Source of the DNA: Colius striatus
Taxonomy: Eukaryota; Chordata; Aves; Coliiformes; Coliidae
NCBI RefSeq assembly: GCF_028858725.1
Contig: NC_084759.1
Span: forward strand, 96,220,362 to 96,284,361
Direction of reading: 5' to 3'
DNA length: 64,000 nt
This document shows, piece by piece, positions 1 through 11,954 of this stretch. Both the position numbers and the translations under genes were made by a program. The notes under the pieces are model-generated. The model ran no database searches, was not told where the DNA came from, and worked only from the letters and a program-made list of their open reading frames with translations. The number at the start of each line of letters is the position of its first letter. The first letter of the stretch is position 1.

Positions 1-401
1 TGTTATGATGAGCAGCTGAGGGAACTGGCACTGTTTAGTCTGGAGAAGAGGAGGCTGAGGAAGACCTTATTGCTCTCCATAACTACCTGAAAGGAGTTTG
101 TACTGAGGTGAATGCTGTTCTTCCAAGTAACAAGTGATAAGATAACAGGAAAAAGCCTCAAGTTACACCAAGGGAGGTTTAGGTTGGACAGTACGAAAAA
201 TTTATTCACTGACAGGGTCGTCAGGCATTGGAATGGGCTGCCAATGGGTTGAGTGACCAGTTCTGGAAGTATGTAAAAGACTGTAGATGTGGTGCTTAGG
301 GACATGGTTTAATGGTAGTTTAGTAGTTGGCTTGGCAGTGTGAGATTAGTGGTTGGACTCAAGCTTAAAGGTATTTTCCAATTGAAACGATTCTATGATT
401 C
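1..401 (+). mobile_element. CR1 LINE 3' fragment (truncated by window edge)
   Basis: The left part reads as the end of a CR1 reverse transcriptase frame, with a decayed form of the familiar LRELxLFSLEKRRLR peptide. It is followed by a CR1 3' UTR and ends in the ATTCTATGATTC-type terminal repeat near position 390-401. The copy is sense to the + strand and starts before the window. Family membership is from recognition of the avian CR1 3' end; the subfamily was not determined. Confidence 0.85.
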
Positions 402-3400
402 AGTTCCTGTGGGCTTCTGTGGGACACAGTCTTCTGAGTGTTTTTGTAGCTTTTGGAAATGCTTTTGCATTTTCAAGTCTCTGCTGCTTTTTGACAAAAG
501 CTTTGAGACTGCTCTTGAAAATAAAGCTTTTCATCCCTGTGAACACCAAGCACAGTTGAAGGGCATCTTCCAGAGTTTCTAGCACCTTGCAGGCATTATC
601 ATAATTGAGAGCTTAATTTGCTACTGCTTGAGCCTGGGATGACTGCTCATATTTAGCACCTCCGCAGGGTAACCAAGGATCCCCCTACATTCACAGTAGG
701 ATTTCAAGAATGCCCTTCAACTATTTCAGGAGCTTCAGCAACCAACAAACCACTGTCTGCTTTTCTGCAGAAAAACACAGGGCTTCCATCTGCAGACCTG
801 ATTGATGAGCACCCTGAATGAGTGAGCATTAACTTCACATGTACACAATGGAATTTTTGTGTGTGTGTGTAATTTAAAACAACCTACATATGTTTTGTAG
901 GAGGCTATACAGCTAGCTGACAATTTCACCTTAATGGTATATTGCTATTTTGATAGACTTAGTATTAGTTAATGGGTTCAGAAGCTGTTTTTCTCTACCA
1001 AATGAAATGCAAACATAAGTCATGAGATATTCAGCAAAGCCAAATACATTGATACAAATGATACGCCTTGATGTTTCATGTCCTCTCGTTTTGCAACAGA
1101 CTTCTTAGAGTCCTTTACTTGCTTCATTAGTGCTAATCCACCTCGGACCTCAAAGTGAGCAGTGACTTCTCCTGATAGGCACCGTCACTCACATCTTACA
1201 GAATGGGTACCATGGCCAAGCACCTGACCAGCAACACAAGGATGCTGTAGTGGAGCTACAAAAAGAAGCCAGGTCTCCTAACTCCCACAGTACCTTATGT
1301 CTTGAACTCAGTTTTGTACTACTCAGGCTCTTACAACACCCTTCTTTTTCTAGTAATCCAGACTTTTAGAGTAGTACATGAAACAATGTACCAATCATAC
1401 AAATTGTTTTCTGTCTTTAAGTATGGAAAGATTCACACAGGCAGAGTAACATTTATTTTGGAAGGGTCTGTTTTGCAAATTATATTTTAAATGATGGTAC
1501 CTCTTTTTTGTCAAGAATCCAACACCCAAACCCCCAACCCAGTGAGTTTTGCAAATGAAATGTTTAACAATTGTGCCAACAGTTCATGGTCAAAGAAAGC
1601 GTGGTATTATACATGCATTTAGTAGCAGGTACGCCCACGCTGCCAAGAGCTGCTTGAAGCCTATGACCAACACAGTCAGACAGAGCAAAGCAGCAGCAGA
1701 AGGCTTACATCTCACTGCCAAGCACCTGCAGCTATCCACTGAAAGAACTACTGAGGCCTGGTTTCCACACACATCCCCATCAAAAAAAAAAAAAAAAAAC
1801 CAAAAAAAAAAGGCAGTCTGGATAACAACTGTGCCTCATTCCAGATAACTCTCTTCTGGACCATTCGTGAGCCAGGACTTGAGCACTTACACTGCAGCCT
1901 CCCCAGAGTGAGTTAGTATGCAGTCAGACAGCCCACCCCTAGTGCTCCTTGCAGTCCTTCCTCCTTTCACAGCACAGAGTCTTTTATCTCCTGCCAGTTG
2001 TCAGTATTTGACATCAGCATACAATTGCCACCAGAAGTATTTTCCAACCACTTTCCCTTCCCAGACTGTTGTTTACAGTTTCAGTATTCACAAAGCCCAG
2101 GAGCCCTTTGGATTACTTAGGAGCTTAACACTTGGATGGGGATCTTCAAAGACTGGGCTAGGGGTTTACATGGTTTAATTTGGTCTTGAATCACAAAAAA
2201 AAATGCTATTACAGCCAGACCACAAACCATCCTCTGCAAGAATTCTTTTGCCTGCCACACAGAAAATATGGTTGTTAGTGGCCATGGTGCAGTATGCATG
2301 TGTGGGAGTGTGTATATCTATAAAAATATAGTGATTTTATTACCAAGAGACATCTGATGAAAACATAAATTAAACAGGTTTTCAAGTAGTTCTCACACTT
2401 CGTTTTCTGCCTGAAAGAGAGATCAAGGGCTGAGGAAATTCAGAGGCAAGCTGTCACTCTCCACTGCACTGCTTGCTGCTTTGAGAGAGAGCAAAACAAT
2501 TGGTTTGGAAGTAAATCCTGAAAATAAATCAGTGATAAAAAAAGGATAGTGGGAAGGCAGCAGTGGGCAATGTCAGGTGAAAGGGACAGCAGGTCTTGGG
2601 AGGTTAGCGATCTTGGCTGTTGGTGCAATGAACTGACAACATCAACCCCCTGTCAGACCCTGATAAAAGGTTTATTCAAAGACCAGGGTTATAGAGCAGA
2701 TGAATCCCAACCCCGTGAGAATGACAAAGGCGTGAGTCCAAGGATTTTAGGCAGCACTACCCTATGTACAGGAGGCCAAACCACTCTAGTGTCTGCTTCA
2801 ATTTAGATGGGCCTCAATCTGCACAAAACTATGCTGAGAGTCAGCCTTGGGAAACTGTCCCCACAATCTCCTATATACAAAGACAGTGCTCCATCCTTTT
2901 AAACCTGGCTACACAGAAAAGCTGTATTGTTTTAACAAGACTAGTGTAAAGCAATGTCCCTGATGTTTGACAGAGTTGTACTGGGATCAAAAGGGTCATG
3001 TTGGGATGGCTTATCACATATCTGTATGGGAAGTTAGTTATGCTGGAGAACAGTACAACTCAGTTTCCATGACAGATATAAACCCCATAATTTGGGGAGG
3101 AAGTGCAAGTACAAAAAAAAAAAAAAAAACCAAAAAACCCTATTTCTGTGGAAAATCATCTTTAGACCAAGCCTTAATGCATACCACAAAATCTTATCTG
3201 GAAAAAAAAGGTTCTTAAAAAATGCTTATATATTATTCTCCTTCAAAAAAAACCCTAGTCAAACACCAAAGAAACCAAACCAAACCCAACCAAAATAAAC
3301 ACACCCATAAAAGAACACATGGGATAGCTGACAGTTGCCTTCAGAATTCAGTGGCATATCTGAGCCTTATTACTGAATAACGAAATAAAGAGCTTGACTA

Positions 3401-5714
3401 TGTGGAGCAACAAGTTCTTTGACTTTCTTCTTGACTCTGTGTGCTTCATGTGCGACGAGATCAAAGCGATCTTTTATCCTGTGAGCTAGCATTTGCCCAA
3501 GATACTGCTATTCCACAAACGCAACTTCAGCGGAGGAAAGTTCTCTTAGTGTCATTTACCCTTCTTAGTGTGTACATAAGTGCCATCGTGTGGCCATACG
3601 AAGGAGCGCAGGAGAAGTGGTAAGAGGTTAAAAAATAGGTTCAAATCTTAAGTAAAACCTGAAAATTTATTTGCTTTAGAGAGTAGCACACAAAGAACAA
3701 GGGCCTACAGATTTACGTGAAGGAATTTCAACTGGAAAGTGAAAGTTGCTTCCCAAAGTTCAGAACAGTCAGGTTTGCCAACATCCTTCTAATGCTGGTA
3801 GAGTGGGGAAGCATAGACAAAAAGCTCTGCTTTTAGATGCATCTTAATCAGGTAATGACATTCACCTCAGCTGGAAACAGCTGCAGCCAGTAGCCCAGAA
3901 AGTCCTCCTTAGCCTGTGTTCCCAAGATCAACATGTGGAAATGCTAATTGATACCACAAATGAGGATTGTGCCACCAGTTCTTCTCAATAGTACTGAGAA
4001 AAAAAGCACTTGAATCCTCCTTAGGGCAACATCACTAGGATTTCAGAGAACCTGTACTGTGTTGCTGCTGCAGACCAACACTACAGAACCCTACTGAAGA
4101 TATGTACCTGAATCAAGCGAACCTCAGCAATATGTCCATGCATTTCTCGTGAGGATAGACACTTGTTGCCATGTTCTAGAAACTTAGGCCTAAGAATTGT
4201 TGTCTCTTGCACAGGATTTCTTTTTCTTTCCTCTCCAATTAGAAATTTTTACCAGTATGTTACAAGACAAAGAAATGGTTAACAGTTAGTTACATATTCC
4301 TTCTTAGCCTTTACTACTTTGTGGTTACATCCCACAGTAAATCAAGTATCACTGCTAGTACCCAGAATTTTACTTCATCCCCTGACTGCCTTAAAATCTC
4401 ATCTTCTGAAGGAGTGACTACATGACTACAGGAACATTTAAGTTAAAAAAAAAAAATCTAACTTTATTAGCAAAAAAACTAAGTTCCAAAAATTAGAAAA
4501 CAAATACATGTTTTGACACATGTCTGCTGTTACTGGTGAATTTTAAGCCCTGCCTATTACAGGAGAGGAAAAAAAAGACTGAACATTTTTTCAATGCCTG
4601 ACATAGATACTATAAAATTAGGCACATTAACACAGGTTCAATAGAATGGGTTACTGTCAATAGATTATATGATATACTGAAAACAGATTACAAACAGAAG
4701 TAACTTTGAAATCCAGGACTCCTTTTGCCCTAGATAATATGGGGAGGGAGAAAGGCTAAATGAACAACAGGTAGCCATTTTTTTGTTCCCATGCAAGACG
4801 TTTGCCTCAAGCTTTTGAGACCTACAGTGAGCTTGATGAGTTTTGTGATTATCACGGAGAACAAAGCCCCCGGTACTTCTGACCTAGCAGAAGATTAATC
4901 ACAGAATAAAGGAACCTCATACGAAGTACAGAGCAAAGGAACTGAGGCCTGCAATAACGTATCACTGAAACCCACCGAAGCCTGTGGGAACTTTATCTCA
5001 GTGAAACTCAGAAGTATAGAACTTAAGGATATCAGGGTTTGATCCTATTTAGAACTGATTTTGCAAAATAATTATCTATGCTGAAGAGGTGAATATTCCC
5101 AGGCTTTACTCAAAGGAAACATAGTAAGTTGAAAGCTGGTTTTGTAAAGACAGCACTTTCTGCTTCTGTTGACAACCTAATCTGATTTTTTTTTATCCTA
5201 AACAAACAAGCAAACGTAACAAGAAACATAATTCCCAGCCTGTCAGACACAGTGTTTTGCTTCTCACCCCAGGTGGCACAGTACAGAACCCTTTGAAGTA
5301 AAATTTAATTGGATCCAAAATTAAATACTTTATTTTAAAATACCAAACAAGAAAGAGGATAAAGAACTAGAACCACTGAGTTACCAGAGACAAAAGTAGC
5401 ACAGTGGTGACCAGTTTCACATTCCTAAAATTTTTTAATACTGGCTTACCCACATGCCTAGAAATTGACTCAAACTCAAAATGGTGGCTGCCTTAAAAAT
5501 CACAGGCACTTATTTCCAAATAAGTGATTCACAAAATATGTTATTTGTGATTCCTAATTGAAAAAAAAAAAACCAAACTTGCTTCCTATTGTGCAGATTT
5601 CCTAAAGCAGTGAATAAGTACTTTTAATGTGACAATCCGAACATGTATTTGTGTCACTTGGTTACAGTTGTTCTTATAAACCCCATAATGCACCAGACAG
5701 ATTACTAACCATCG
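402..5714. other. intergenic, AT-rich, no gene recognised
   Basis: No reading frame here resembles a known protein and no splice-linked exon chain is visible. The stretch contains several A-rich runs (about 1781-1811, 3112-3137, 4446-4456, 5561-5572) of the form A(n)CCAAA and a short GT run near 858-870. A CpG-bearing patch near 3440-3620 has short open frames on both strands but no recognisable product. By synteny with other vertebrates, HUNK would lie further left on the opposite strand; none of it is recognisable here. Confidence 0.6.
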
Positions 5715-6850
5715 GATAGAACGGTTTGGGTTGGAAAGGAACTTCAAAAGCATCTAGTTCCAACCCCCTTTCCATGGGCAGGGACAATTTTCACCAGTCT
5801 AGGTTGCTCAAATCCCCACCCAATCTGGCCCAGAATACTGTCAGGGATGGAGCAGCCACAGCCTCTCAGGGCAACCTGTTCTTGTGCCTCACTACCCTCT
5901 CCTTATATCTAGTTTAAATCCACCTTTCAGTTTGAAACCATCACTCCTTGTCCTATCATTACTTGCCTTTTTACAAAGACCCTCTACAGCTTCATAGGCC
6001 CTTTTAGGTACTGGAAGGCTGCTCTCTTCCCAGAGCCTTCTCTTCTCTAGGATGAACAATCTCGACTCTCTCAAGCCTGTCTTCACGGGAGAGGTACTCC
6101 AGTCCTATGATCATCTTTGCAGCCTTCCTCTGGACTCACTCCAACAGGTCCATGTCCTTCTTACATTGAGGAGCCCAGTTGGACACAGTACTGCAGGTGG
6201 GCTATCAGAAAAGCTGAATAGCAGGGAAGAATCACCTCCCTCGACCTGCTGGCCACACTACTTTTGATGCAGTCCAGGACAGAGTTGATTTCTGGGCTGC
6301 AGACACATATTGCTAGCTCATTCCTTTTCCATTCACTCCTAAGTCTCCTTCACAGGGCTGCTCTCAACCTACTCATGGCTCAGCTTCTATTTGTGCTTGG
6401 GATTGCCCCAACCCATGTGCAGGACCTTGCACTTGGCCTTGTTGAACTCCATCAGGTTCCCAGAGGCCCACCTCTCAAGCCTGTCAAGGTCCTTCTAGAT
6501 GCCATCCCTTCCCTCCAGCATGCTGACCACACCACACAGCTTGGTGCCATCAGCAAATTTGCTGAGGGTGGACTCAGTCCCACTGTGTGTTACACCAACA
6601 GATGTTAAACAGTGCTGATGCCAATACTGACCCCTGAGGAACACCACTCGTCACTGGTCTTCACTCAGACATCAAGCCATGGACCACAACTCTTGACTGC
6701 AACCATCCAGCCAATTCCTTATCCACTGAGTGGTCCATCTGACATCCACGTCTCTCCCATTTAGAGGAAAAAATGTTGTATGGGACAGTGCCAAATTCTT
6801 TACACACGTCCAGGTAGAGGATGTCAGCTGCTCTTCCCTCATCCATGTAG
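5715..6850 (-). mobile_element. CR1 LINE, antisense, ~1.1 kb with decayed RT
   Basis: On the minus strand this reads from reverse transcriptase into the CR1 3' UTR, ending near 5715 with the antisense of the CR1 terminus (TAGAACGGTTTGGGTTGG). A decayed RT motif block (DEGRAADILYLDVCKEF) lies near 6770-6840 on the minus strand, where intact CR1 has a YLDFSKAFDTV-like catalytic block. Deletions and stops break the frame. The long plus-strand open frame at 6264-6608 is antisense to this element and not a gene. Confidence 0.85.
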
Positions 6851-9800
6851 TATATATTTCTGTATCTGTTTCTTTCCTCTATGTCCAAAGTTCCCTATGT
6901 TCACAACTCCTCTTCAGGTAAAAACTGGTTTTTTTTTCCAAAAGAATTAGTCTTTATTTAATGGTTGTTGGTTCTGAGCAGTCTGTGATGGGCAGTAGAC
7001 AACAGAAGTAATGCTGTAGTAGCAGAGAAGAAGGAATTTCTGACATACTTTGATCTTAAGTCTTGCACCTACAATAAAACTTTGTCTAGTCTCATAATCT
7101 TGCCAGCCTACACACCAGATCAGAAGAGGTTGGTCAGGTAACTATGGAGAAGCAAAGTAGGCAGTCTGTTCTCATGTGTCTACTGGCAAAAGCAAGTTTA
7201 GATTGCACACAAAACCTATAAAGCTGTTTGTCTTCTACCAAGACATTATTCTATGCCATAAGCTTTCAAGTGCAAAAGCTCCATTCACTTAATAAGGAGT
7301 TGCACAGAGATCTTGCAAAGTAAGCTTCTTATTATCTTTCTGTATGATTAAGAATCTCTGTATATAGTGCGGTAATATTCAAGATCTACTGGAGTCAGGG
7401 GATTAGTGGGCAGTCCCATTTCCATAGGGTTATCCAAGATACTTTGTTAAAGACAAAGGCTTCTTCCTGTCTGCAAAATATTAAAATAAATGGTTACACT
7501 AAGCATCAGACACACAAGCCACACCCTCAGTGGTTAGATAGCCATCAGCAGCAGTTTTAGATATTGCTTCATCGTCAGCAGAAAAAATGCATGTATTTTT
7601 TTAAAACACTAAAGGCAACTGTACAATAGTAACATTATGGCAGAGCATAAAAATCTAAATGCTCACAACAAACAAAAACTCATAAATTCCCCCAGCTCCA
7701 ACTTGCCTCAAGGAATTGTTCAAAAGTAACCTTCTGCAAGAAAAAAGTATTTTACACCAAGCTCAAATCTTGGTATTCACTGAGAATACAAGAGAAAGCC
7801 CAACAGCTAGAATGTGTTAAATGCAACCATCAGATCCAGCTGTCTGCATCAGGAGGCTGCCTGCAGAATCACATTGTCTTACTTTGGCCCCTTGTATCAC
7901 TCCAACAGTGCCAAGGAAGACAGACAGCCTCTAAGGTGATCAGCTGTTAAACTTTTCTAGGTTAGAACCCAGCACCTTAAAAACTCTACCCGCATACTTA
8001 CAGTGGAACTTAAAAATCAAATGGAAAGCTCTCCCTGAAGCTTCTGCATGCTGATTCACTCCACTAAGGAGGCAGGAGGAATACTTCTTGTCCTATGAAA
8101 TCTCCAGGCAGCTTTCAAAGCACAGCTCCACTACAGTCTGCCTGCAGTAATACTGGAGTTTACAAACAGTAAAAGAACAGATTAGCATCCATAAGCATCA
8201 ACATAACTCAAACACAGAATTGCCTATAGCTTCAATCCTAATAAACAGTAAGGGAAATACAAACTCTTCCCTCAAAGACCTATTGATTTCAGCGATCCCA
8301 TTTTAGTGTGGCCCCCATTTGAGGCCAACATTTAGACAGCAGTAATTTAGACGCCAACATTTAGACGGCCAACATTTAGACGGCATGATGTGAGGTAGAG
8401 TGTCAATCACATTGCAAGTACATATAGTAAACAGTATTATTTTAACAAAGAATATAAAGCCACAATATACTGAACATTGCAAGATAACCAGTTTTGCTTT
8501 CCACAGAACATAGGATTCCAGGAAATTCTAGCACAAAAAATTGCCCCATAAGTTAAATTACACCAGTAAATTAGAGGGTGACAACATGCAAGTGATAACT
8601 AATTCTTACTGAATGATTCAGAGAAACATCGATAGGCAGGCACAGATAATCAGAGAACAGGGAATATGACATTTTTATGTTTGATCATTGTCAACCATTT
8701 TTTTTGTCAATGATGTGCAATGCTAATAATAATTTAGGAGCAAAATTTGGGATTCTTAACATCGCCAAAGATCAAGACTTAATGTTACTGGAAGAAGAAG
8801 TGACAGGCAGATCATTATATGAAAGTCTTTAAATGCTCAAGCTAACTGAAATTTAGTTAAAATTTGTGTTTCATTATGTATAAAATGACAAGGACTACAT
8901 TGAATTAAGAAACATTTCAGATTTCATCAAGCTTGAATAAGACTTGCCCAAGTATTTCATCAGCTGGTACAGAGACAAAAAGAATCGTTACATCAAGTAA
9001 CCATAATTTGTTCTCAACAGCAATTTTCATACATTGGTCTGCCCATTTACTGCCCATCTGTCAGAAACAAAAGCATGCTGAACAAACTAAACTCATGCAC
9101 CAACACAAGTCATAACTGTTAAAACAAAAGATAAATGCAACAATATTTAAAAATATGTATTACGCAAACAATAAGAATGACGTTAAATGCTCCATGAGCT
9201 ACACTGCATTGCATGGTCTTTGAGGCAAGGACCACCCTTTTTATTGTACAAATACGTATCACAATGCTGGGCATCATACACTATATGTTTCTACAATGCT
9301 TAATGTTGTTGCAAAAGCAGTCTTAAATAATCAACCTGCTTGAGCTCAAGTACCTGCAAATGTAAGATTGACAAAAGTATTATGAAAAGAATATGCTTTT
9401 CATTAAGAAGTTATACAACTGTCTCCTTTCTCTATAGGTAGTAATAAAAGAATACAAGCAATGACAAATCTCACTTCAAAATTACCAAGCCTATTATCTT
9501 GATGAAGCAGATATGAATAGCAAAGCCATAGCCTAGTAAAACCCAGACTTAAGTCTAAAGCTGCAGTAATTAACCTAACTTGACCCTTTCCCACCCCTAA
9601 ATCCTAACATTCAGCCCCTGAGGAATCAGAATTTAATTCTCAACAAACAAAAGTTGCCATGGATAATTCTACAGAGCCTGAGGATTTTTCTATCCTGCAG
9701 GCAGAACCAGGATGGTGTCACAGCACAAACCACCATACCAAACTTCAGCTTGGTAGGTGAAAGGGCACAGGGCTTAGCACAGCAAGGTAAGCACTAACAC

Positions 9801-10915
9801 AGCCAGCCCATCAAGCACCAAAGCACTGCAGCTATCAGCCCATGTATTAGACAACACTGAAACATACTGGGGTACATCTGCATTATTTTTTCAGTAGTAA
9901 AATTACACCAGTAATAGAAGCTACACATGAAGCTGGCAAAAAAAAAAAACCCCACAAAAACAAAACCACCAACTGGCTGGCCATACATTTTTCCCTACTC
10001 TTCTCTAGCTTGTCAGCTTTCTTCAAAAAAGAACTATGAAAGCTATAATTACTTTTCCTGATGCAAAATTAGCCCCATAGAAATGTACAACATCTAGAAG
10101 AGCTTTCCATTTGCCGCTAGAACCTATGAATATCAGTCATGTCACTGTATACAAACTCCTCCTTACACATTTCCTAACCTGAAGCTTGGTCTACTCAGTT
10201 AATCTGACCTGGTCAACTTTCTTTGAATTTCAAAATATTTGCTTTTAAGGAGGGATAATTCCTGGCCAGACATATATAACAGCAAAAAGAGACTTGAGAG
10301 TAACCTACCTGCATGTGACTAACAAACACCGTGCACGGCGTAATACTAGAACACAAAATAAACCAAACATACAGTTGGATTCCTGTAACATTCTCAGTCT
10401 CCTCTTTCTGATTTACTCCCTTGTGGGTATACTGGATAAAAGCTAAACAATAATAAGTTAAACAATAAGATTTTGAATACATCAACAGGATTGCTACAAT
10501 TTTACATTGATTATCAACACATTACTATGGCACTTGAAAGTGTACTTATGAAACATGCTCTTAGATGCCAGTAGCCAGATAACATCCTCGAAACTACACT
10601 TTGCAGCATAAATTCAGTTTTTTCATGAACACTAGCAGGAATGTAGTCATTGATTACCTATCTTTTTTGTCAGTGCAAAACATTTGTATTTGAGAGCAGC
10701 AGTTCGGTTTTATTTAAACAAGCAGCAGTTTATTCCACTATGACACTATTGTTTATGCCAGGCATCAAAGGCACTGCAGTGCTGGTCCTTTGCTCTATTC
10801 AGAGCAGGCTTTACTCTCTGCCACCTGTGAGACTTAAGATTTAATTTTTTAAAAAGGGAATGAAAAGAGTGTATATATATGCAGGAGCAGCTTTCAACTG
10901 AGCCTGCAGCTCTCA
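6851..10915. other. intergenic, no gene recognised
   Basis: AT-rich sequence with no recognisable coding exon, RNA gene or long repeat. It holds a small 15-bp tandem repeat at 8323-8382 (listed separately), an A-run near 9940-9951 and scattered polyadenylation-like hexamers on both strands, for example an antisense AATAAA near 6953. Nothing supports a transcript. Confidence 0.55.
8323..8382. repeat. short tandem repeat, ~15-bp unit
   Basis: The unit GCCAACATTTAGACG occurs at 8353-8367 and 8368-8382. A near copy lies at 8323-8337, and a diverged copy (AGTAATTTAGAC) lies between. It is a small local tandem array with no evident function. Confidence 0.85.
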
Positions 10916-11024
10916 GTCCTAGCCGCGCATCCTGCCCTGCACCACCCCTTCCCACCGAGCCGAGCCGAGTCAGGCCCAGCTCAGCCAGCCGCAGCCTTCC
11001 CAACAACGCCGCAAAAGCTGCGCC

Positions 11025-11487
11025 TTCCCCTGAGGGGACGAGCCGAGGATCCTCCTGGCCCCACGCAGACCCCGCTGCCCACCCGGCGGCTGACCGAAGC
11101 AGCTGCTGACGGTGGGCCGCTGCTGACACCAGGCTGAGTGGCAGCGTGGCGGACAGGTCTACCCCCGCCATTTCCTTTCCCTTCCCCTCAGGGGACGGCA
11201 CGCGGAGCCTCCCGGCCCTTTCCCAACCTCACTCCCCACCCAGCGGCTGAGGGAAGCGCCTGCCGACCCCCACATCCAGCCGCAGCCAGCACGAACCCAG
11301 GTGGCAGCGGGCGGATGACTCTACCCCTGCCATTTCCCCTCGTCTCAGCGCATATAGCCTTTGCGTGCTATATGGAACCTCCATCCCACCCCTCCAGCGC
11401 CTAAGCAGACATCAACCCACAGCACCACGGCAAGCAGCACCAGGCTAAGGAGGAGCGGGACAGACGGCTTTATCCCCGCCATTTCCC
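11025..11487. repeat. degenerate ~157-bp tandem repeat in the promoter
   Basis: Three consecutive diverged units are visible: 11,025-11,181, 11,182-11,338 and 11,339-11,487 (157, 157 and 149 bp). The first two open with TTCCCCTSAGGGGACG. All three end with a C-rich block carrying GCCATTT, preceded by a GGCAGCGNGGCGGA-like or GGAGCGGGACAGACGG segment. A fourth partial start follows at 11,488. The alignment was made by eye. Confidence 0.65.
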
Positions 11488-11531
11488 CTCCCCGGGGGCG
11501 GGGCCAACTCCGACATGGCGGGGCCCGGGGA

Positions 11532-11551
11532 GTGACCCGGCACCGGGTCAC
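11532..11551. promoter_or_regulatory. perfect inverted repeat overlapping an E-box
   Basis: GTGACCCGG and its exact reverse complement CCGGGTCAC are separated by two bases (CA). The right arm runs into CACGTG at 11,549-11,554. The outer TGACCC...GGGTCA pair has the form of an everted nuclear-receptor half-site pair with a 6-base spacer. Any factor binding is inference. Confidence 0.6.
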
Positions 11552-11827
11552 GTGGTGCCCGCGCCGCGCGCGCGTTCCCTTTCCCTACCCCCCCTTCCTC
11601 CCTCCCGCTCGTTCCCCCCCCCCCGCCCTTCACTCTCCTGTGGGTGGCGCGGGGCCGGGAGGCCTGCACGATCCCAGGGTGCTGTGCGCGGCGTGGGCTC
11701 CGCCATCCCGCTGGGAGAGACGGTCTGTGCCGGGGCCCTGCCAGCGAGACGCCGCCGCCGCAGCGAGCGCGCCAGCCAGCTAGCGAGAGAGAGGGGAGAG
11801 CGCGAGCCCCGCCGCCGCTTAACGGCC

Positions 11828-11848
11828 ATGTCCGCGCGCAGCCCCTGA
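11828..11848 (+). CDS. upstream ORF in the SCAF4 5' leader (6 codons)
   Basis: ATG at 11,828 opens a six-codon frame (MSARSP) that stops at TGA 11,846-11,848, 76 bases before the SCAF4 start. Its context has G at -3 and T at +4, so it is moderate, whereas the main start has A at -3 and G at +4. Whether it is transcribed depends on the unknown transcription start. A second short uORF (MAGPGE) lies at 11,515-11,535 and is less likely to be in the mRNA. Confidence 0.4.
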   Translation: MSARSP

Positions 11849-11924
11849 GCGGGACCGAGCCGCCCCTCCTCCCCTCCCCCGCGCGGGCGCCCGCCCGCCC
11901 GCAGCAGCAGCCGCCGCCGCCAAC

Positions 11925-11954
11925 ATGGAGGCCGTGAACGCTTTCAACCAGGAG
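11925..11954 (+). CDS. SCAF4: SCAF4 coding exon 1 (residues 1-10)
   Basis: Encodes [10 protein letters not shown], the first residues of the CTD-interacting domain. The ATG sits in a good context (CAACATGGAG) after a short GCA/GCC repeat in the leader. The donor is GTAGGA and the phase is 0. Confidence 0.93.

Noticed and set aside
1781-1811. A-rich run as a possible processed-retrocopy tail
   Set aside because: Upstream sequence does not resemble any spliced mRNA I recognise and there is no clear target duplication. Similar A(n)CCAAA runs occur elsewhere in the flank.
3390-3623. CpG-bearing patch with a minus-strand reading ending in ...HRVKKKVKELV...FVIQ and a plus-strand 60-codon frame
   Set aside because: The minus-strand reading is short and interrupted by a TAG, and the plus-strand frame has no ATG start. 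No family is recognised. A translated search would settle it.
6264-6608. 114-codon plus-strand frame
   Set aside because: It is antisense to CR1 reverse transcriptase sequence.
8323-8382. CRISPR-like spacing of repeats
   Set aside because: Units are directly abutting, few and degenerate, and the genome is avian.
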